Assembly (NCBI RefSeq): GCF_036850765.1
Contig: NC_089496.1
Span: 48,164,113-48,228,112, forward strand
Length of the DNA: 64,000 nucleotides
Direction of reading: 5' to 3'
Source of the DNA: Saccopteryx bilineata
Lineage: Eukaryota; Chordata; Mammalia; Chiroptera; Emballonuridae
Below, piece by piece: positions 59,530 to 64,000 of the stretch (positions are counted from its first letter, which is position 1; each line of letters starts with the position of its first letter). The translations under genes and the position numbers were made by a program. The notes beneath the pieces were generated by a model. The model was not told the DNA's origin and made no database searches. It saw only the letters and a program-made list of their open reading frames with translations.

Positions 59530-60712
59530 TCATGGTACGAAACCCAGGCCCAGAGGTAGAACACAGCCCAGGTAGGGTTAGCCTCCCCTGCAGGCAGTAC
59601 CAGCAAAGCCTGAGTAGAAGCCCAGCAGGAACTGGGCACAGCCAGAGGAAGCACTCAGGCACCATGTGTAGAGCATCTCCCACTCCCCAATACGGTAGTG
59701 CCAGGAAGACCCAGGGAAGCACCTCCTGCCCCTGTGAGCCGCACAGGCAAGTACTGAGTGAGAGCTCTGTGAGTACTAAGCAGCTTGGGCTCAAGAAAGA
59801 GGTTTCCACTCTTGCAGGCCTGGCATCTCCCATCCCCACCAGGTGGTCCAAAGTGGACCCCAGGAAGTGCCTTCCACCTCCAGAGGTGACACCAGAAGGG
59901 ATTGAGCAGAAGAAGCCCCAGCAGCATCCTGCTAACGGAACTAGCCAGAATAGCACTGCAAAGTCTCAAGGCTCTGAAAACTAAATTATTGAGACTACAG
60001 TCCACAAAAGTAGGCTAGGACCTGTATGCTAAATCTGAACAGGCTAGCTATCTGTATGATAGAAGAAAGAACAGGATCCAGAGACTCCTACCATATTTTC
60101 CAAACGCAATTTAAAAAACCACCGATTATACCAGAAAGCAGGACAATCACAACTTGAGAGAGAAAAGGTAATCAGAGGCCAACACCAGGATGAATCCAAT
60201 GTTAGAATTACCTGACAAAGTTTTTAAAGTAGTCATCATAGAAAATGCTTCTTTTTTTTTTTCATTTATGATAAAAGAATTACAGATGCCTTTGAAACAA
60301 ATGAAACATAGAAAGTCTCAGAAAATAAAAGGTATATAAAAGAACCAAATGAAAATTATAGAACTTTAAAATGCAATGGCTAATTAAAAATTCACTGGAA
60401 GGGCTTGGTAGCAGAATGAGGAAGACAGAAGAAAAAATAAGTCATCTTAAAGATAGAACAATAGAAAGAGACACCTGTGTGGCAACATCAAAAGATTTGA
60501 CAGTCATATCACTGGATTTCACATGGAATGAAGAGAGGGGCCAAAAACACACTTAAAGAAATAATTAATGAAAACGTCCCAAATTTGGTGAAAAACAAAC
60601 CTACAGATTCAAGAAGCTGAGAGAATCCCAAAGAGGACAGATCAAAGGAATCCACACTAAGACACATCATAATGAAACGTCTGAACACTAATGACAAAAA
60701 AAAAAGTAATAG
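59530..60712 (+). mobile_element. L1/HAL1 relic: 5' region and ORF1
   Basis: 60200-60712 carries ORF1 phrases in order: ATTACCTGACAAAGTTTTTA, AATTACAGATGCCTTTGAAA, AGATAGAACAATAGAAAGAG and AAGACACATCATAATGAAAC. The GC-rich part at 59530-59990 precedes it as a 5' UTR would. ORF1 is broken by stops, frame changes and a T-rich insertion near 60250. Confidence 0.75.
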
Positions 60713-60987
60713 GGTTAATATAAGAAAAGTCAAGATTTGATGACATGCACGGGAAAACTTTTGCATACTAAAAGTGCAAATAGGTTTCTGCCAAATCAAT
60801 ATATAAATATAGATAGATATAAACATAAATATAATATAATAACTTTTACAATGTTGGAAAAATATTAACACAATTCTCAAAACAATCCTATTAGGTAAGC
60901 GTTATTATCCTCACTCAGTTGCCCAGAGTCACACAGCTAGTGAGGGGCAGAGCCCAGGATTCAAACTCAGGAAGCCTGGCTCTAGAG
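60599..60987. repeat. Local direct duplication, copy 1
   Basis: This copy is continuous with the L1 ORF1 relic on its left and ends in an antisense MIR (GTTGCCCAGAGTCACACAGC, AGCCCAGGATTCAAACTCAG). It matches 62577-62960 with roughly 17 substitutions and a few small indels by eye. Confidence 0.92.
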
Positions 60988-60989
60988 TT

Positions 60990-61869
60990 TGTACCCTTAA
61001 TCTCTAAGCATGCAAGCAGTATTGTAATCAGTAGCCAGAAAAGACAGAGTCTATATGAACTAGACATGGGACAGTGGAATAAAGCAGGACAGTTTTTCCT
61101 TAAAATATGTTAGAGTCGGACATTATGGCTTACGTAGGCCTGAACAGCAATAACTTGCGTTGTTCAGAACTGATTCTAAACTGAAGCCACACTTGGTGAG
61201 AACAATGTTTTTTGGGTGTTTTTTTTTTTTGCCAAAGTTATCTAGTAAAAGACATCTGTGATTTTTTTTTAAGTTGCAATTAAGCAGTAGTCTTCTCGGC
61301 TTAATGCTTTCATTCAACATCAAGGCTAATGTCTTTTTCCACATACTAGCCTCCTAAATAGTTTCTATTTAGATATACGATGCAATATGAAAAGCAGATC
61401 TCTTCACTGTTCTGTTAATTAAAAGGGGAAGACGAAAAAGATGTACAGCTAAACAATTCAGGCACGCTGAACAATGAAAACCTTTTGTCAGATTTGAGAA
61501 TGGCACAGGTCTTAAGATTAAATTGTCCATTTTAGGATTGCCAGGCCAGTATTATCTTCTTGTTCTAAGAGGTAACCACTTCCAGAAATGTGGTTTCCTG
61601 TAGACTAAAAGGAAAGGGAAGTGTTCTGTCACACTACACTAATGCTCACAGTAGATGACAGCATTGTTTATAAGTGACATTCACTCTGAGACTGGAAGAG
61701 TCCCCCTGGGACACAGTGGGACAAACTAAGGGTTCAATAAATATCAGCTTGATGGATAAAAAGAAGGAAGGGAGGGAGGGAGACTCTGGGCTTACCTCGC
61801 CCAAATCTCCAGTCACTCCTAGAGTCCTTGAGTGAAATTAAAAAGCAATGCCTTAGGAAATCAGCCGAG
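60990..61869. other. Intron stretch without firm features
   Basis: T runs near 61220 and 61263, and a purine run at 61758-61780. GTTCAATAAATATC at 61733 may be a MIR end. Confidence 0.4.
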
Positions 61870-62042
61870 TGGAAATTAGCTGTAAGTGGGCATGAACGAT
61901 CTCTGTGGGGTGGTGGAAATTTTCTAAAACTGTTGGAGTGATGGTTACACAACTCTGTAAATTTACTAAAAAAATTATTGCATTGTACACTGAGGTGAAT
62001 TTTATGACATGGAAATCACACCTAAATAAAGCCGTTTCCTAA
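61870..62042 (+). mobile_element. Old L1 3' end
   Basis: TGGTGGAAATTTTCTAAAAC, GTGATGGTTACACAACTCTG and GTACACTGAGGTGAATTTTA end in CACACCTAAATAAAGCCGTT, the usual L1M terminus. Confidence 0.8.
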
Positions 62043-62133
62043 AAATCTCCCCATTGCGTCATAAAGCCCAAGTTCACGAGAGCATGTCCAATCCTTAATG
62101 CTCAGGCTCCTGATTATCTAATTTCTTATCTTT

Positions 62134-62508
62134 TTTTTTTGTATTTTTCTGAAGTTGGGAACAGGGAGGCAGTCAGAGAGACTCCCACATGCGCCTGACT
62201 GGGATCCACCCGGCACACCCACCAGGGGGGCGATGCTCTGCCCATCTGGGGCGTTGCTCTGCCACAATCAGAGCCATTCTAGCACCTGAGGCAGAGGCCA
62301 CAAAGCCATCCTCAGCGCCCGAGCAAACTTTGCTCCAATGGAGCCTTGGTTGCGGGAGGGGAAGAGAGAGACAGAGAGGAAGGAGAGGGGGAAAGGAAAG
62401 GTGGAGAAGCAGATGGGCGCTTCTCCTGTGTGCCCTGGCTGGAAATCAAACCCGGGACTCCTAAACACCAGGCCGACGCTCTACCACTGAGCCAACCAAC
62501 CAGGGCCA
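62134..62508 (-). mobile_element. Group B SINE
   Basis: The antisense head is GAGCCAACCAACCAGGGC. Flanks AATTTCTTATCTTT lie at 62120-62133 and 62509-62522, perfect as read. It lies between the two copies of the local duplication. Confidence 0.92.
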
Positions 62509-62576
62509 AATTTCTTATCTTTTATACCAGCATGTTCCCCAGCCCTCTGACCCTCCGCTCCACTTGCCTTCTGTCT

Positions 62577-62960
62577 ACCTACAGATTCAAGAAGCTGAGA
62601 GAATCCCAAAGAGGACAAATCAAAGGAATCCACACTAAGACACATCATAATGAAACATCTGAAAACTAATGACAAAAAAAAAAATGTAATAGGGTTAATA
62701 TAAGAAAAGTCAAGGTTTGATAATATGCACGGGAAAGCGTTTGCATACTAAAAGTGCAAATAGATTTCTGCCAAATCAATATATAAATATAAAGATAAAC
62801 AAATATAACAACTTTTACAATGTTGGAAAAATATCAACACAATCAATTCTCAAAACAATCTTATTAGGTAAGTGTTATTATCCTCACTCAGTTGCCCAGA
62901 GTCACACAGCTAGTGAGGGGCAGAGCCCGGGATTCAAACTCAGGCAGCCTGGCTGTAGAG
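62577..62960. repeat. Local direct duplication, copy 2
   Basis: Homology to copy 1 starts abruptly at ACCTACAGATTCAAGAAGC, with unrelated sequence to the left. It carries the same L1 ORF1 end, AT-rich middle and antisense MIR, and stops after CTGTAGAG. The abrupt left border, inside an L1, marks it as the derived copy. Confidence 0.92.
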
Positions 62961-63554
62961 AGTCTCACGGTCCATAGCATCTCCATCTGCTTATAACACC
63001 ACGCATCAAATGGTATTTGCTGTCATGCCAAAAGCCATCAAGAAAATACCAAACTCCGCTTAGAACACTGAGAAAGCAGGGAAACAGACGGGGTGAGGGG
63101 GGTAAGTTAGGTTCCATGAAACACAGGGTTTATTCTTGGATTATTATTTATTAATTACTGTATTATTTTCCATACAAACAACTGTAAACCGACTTTTGCC
63201 CCGCCCTGTACATGGACAATAGGCAGGTTTCTATTAAAGGAAAAATAAACATTTTAGCATAGCATTAATTAACATACAATCTGGGAAATTAAATAATTTA
63301 TGTAATTCATTGCACACTCCCCTAGCAGAAGAATTATTATGGGGGCCCGTGTTTGCAATCCAATAAGGAAAGCGAAATTTATTCATTCAACAACCATTCA
63401 AGCTTTTGTTGGACAAATGGTGAATGACGACAAGATGAAAGAACCAGTCTAGAAGGGGGCGGTCACTTGTGACCTGCAGGTGGACCCTCTTTTACCAAGG
63501 AGCCCCGAGGGAACGCCACTGCCTGCCTATTCTGAGCCTGCCGCTGGGTTAAAT
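62961..63554. repeat. Intron stretch with possible L2 at 63375-63470
   Basis: TTTATTCATTCAACAACCAT is an L2-like opening. Nothing else is recognised. Confidence 0.4.
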
Positions 63555-63760
63555 CTTTTCTGGTGTTTCCTCCTTTGACTCTCCCCAGAGCTCAGTGAGG
63601 GAGGAGTCCCATCATCCCCGCTCTAGAGGAGGAGACTCTGAGAGGCACAGAAGTTATATAAATTGCCTGAAACTACAGAGCCGGTATTTACAGAACCAGG
63701 GTTCAAAGCCAGGCTGCCCAACTCCAGAGTCCATCCCCTGCACCATCACCTCTCCCGCCT
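63555..63760 (-). repeat. MIR
   Basis: CCATCATCCCCGCTCTAGAG, GAAACTACAGAGCCGG and CAGGGTTCAAAGCCAGGCTG are antisense MIR in order. Confidence 0.75.
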
Positions 63761-64000
63761 CTGCGGGGAAACGGCGTCTCCAGGGTTTTAGGAATCTCCC
63801 TGCAGGGAGGCCCCCCGTGAGCAGTCTTCCCAAGTCAGATCTGCCCCAGGTGGGAGCCGGACAGACAGGTAGCCCCTTCTGTCTTCATCCCAGCCTCACA
63901 GAATTACCAGTGTGAACGGTGGGCACTTAGAGAACACACATCTCAGAAGACCCGCTGAATACAGAGGTTCAGATGATCGGTGTTTGAAATCAGGGAGGCT
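63761..64000. other. Intron end of the window, unrecognised
   Basis: No feature found up to the right edge. Confidence 0.4.

Larger units (their letters stand above)
6414..64000 (-). other. PDE1C: PDE1C upstream intron, partial (over 57 kb)
   Basis: Everything above the AG acceptor at 6415-6414 appears to be one large intron. I looked for the two alternative N-terminal PDE1C sequences that I remember, one starting MESPTKEIEE and the other MTDTSHKKEG, and found neither. The known gene has very long 5' introns and several promoters, so this fits. A small isoform-specific exon could still be hidden among the repeats. Confidence 0.75.

Overview
The window is mammalian nuclear DNA and almost certainly bat. 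The tRNA-derived SINEs (17 copies, most with clean target-site duplications), several non-autonomous hAT and Tc1/mariner elements, old L1 3' ends and MIRs form a bat-type repeat landscape. The SINEs resemble what I recall from horseshoe bats and relatives (Rhin-1/VES-like) more than vespertilionid VES. That finer placement is inference from memory.

The only protein-coding sequence I can support is two exons of PDE1C (Ca2+/calmodulin-dependent phosphodiesterase 1C) on the minus strand: a 114-nt exon at 6300-6413 and a 183-nt exon at 4479-4661, separated by a 1,638-nt intron. Both have canonical GT/AG borders and matching phases, and joined they read as the N-terminal regulatory part of the enzyme. 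The rest is intron: the downstream intron runs off the left edge (1-4478), and the upstream intron fills 6414-64000, over 57 kb. I found no start codon, promoter, CpG island, other exon, functional RNA gene or CRISPR. Most long open frames lie in SINEs or L1s.

The SINEs fall into three main groups. Group A is short (about 160-220 bp, head GCCTGACCTGTGGTGGCGCA): 3379-3600, 20510-20710, 25587-25746, 54553-54753. Group B is longer (about 350-430 bp, head GCCCTGGCCGGTTGGCTCAG, then a GC-rich body): 7615-7994, 9853-10247, 21288-21597, 30919-31290, 37650-38001, 40998-41427, 45178-45430, 46228-46578, 62134-62508. Group C is about 280-340 bp (head GCCTGACCAGG, body with GCAATCAATGAAC): 22363-22699, 24978-25256, 27255-27570. 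One further variant lies at 40191-40425.

Layout: 0.7-1.8 kb, U2 snRNA fragment beside an L1 3' end that carries a mariner-type MITE; 1.9-2.2 kb, hAT MITE; 4.5-6.4 kb, PDE1C exons; 7-10 kb, old L1, MIR and SINEs; 13.1-14.1 kb, two hAT MITEs; 18.4-18.8 kb, TAG-rich satellite with a 108-bp duplication; 20-28 kb, L1M, SINEs and two more hAT elements, one with a nested SINE; 30-35 kb, microsatellites and an antisense L1 5' region broken by another L1 3' end; 37-46 kb, SINEs and relics of MER5A and MER1; 50.6 kb, second hAT family 1 copy; 53.8 kb, Tc1/mariner MITE; 59.5-63 kb, L1/HAL1 ORF1 relic and a 385-bp local duplication.

I found no new biological system. The interesting content is transposon history: nested insertions, a duplicated transposon end, a local duplication and a possible chimeric retroposition.
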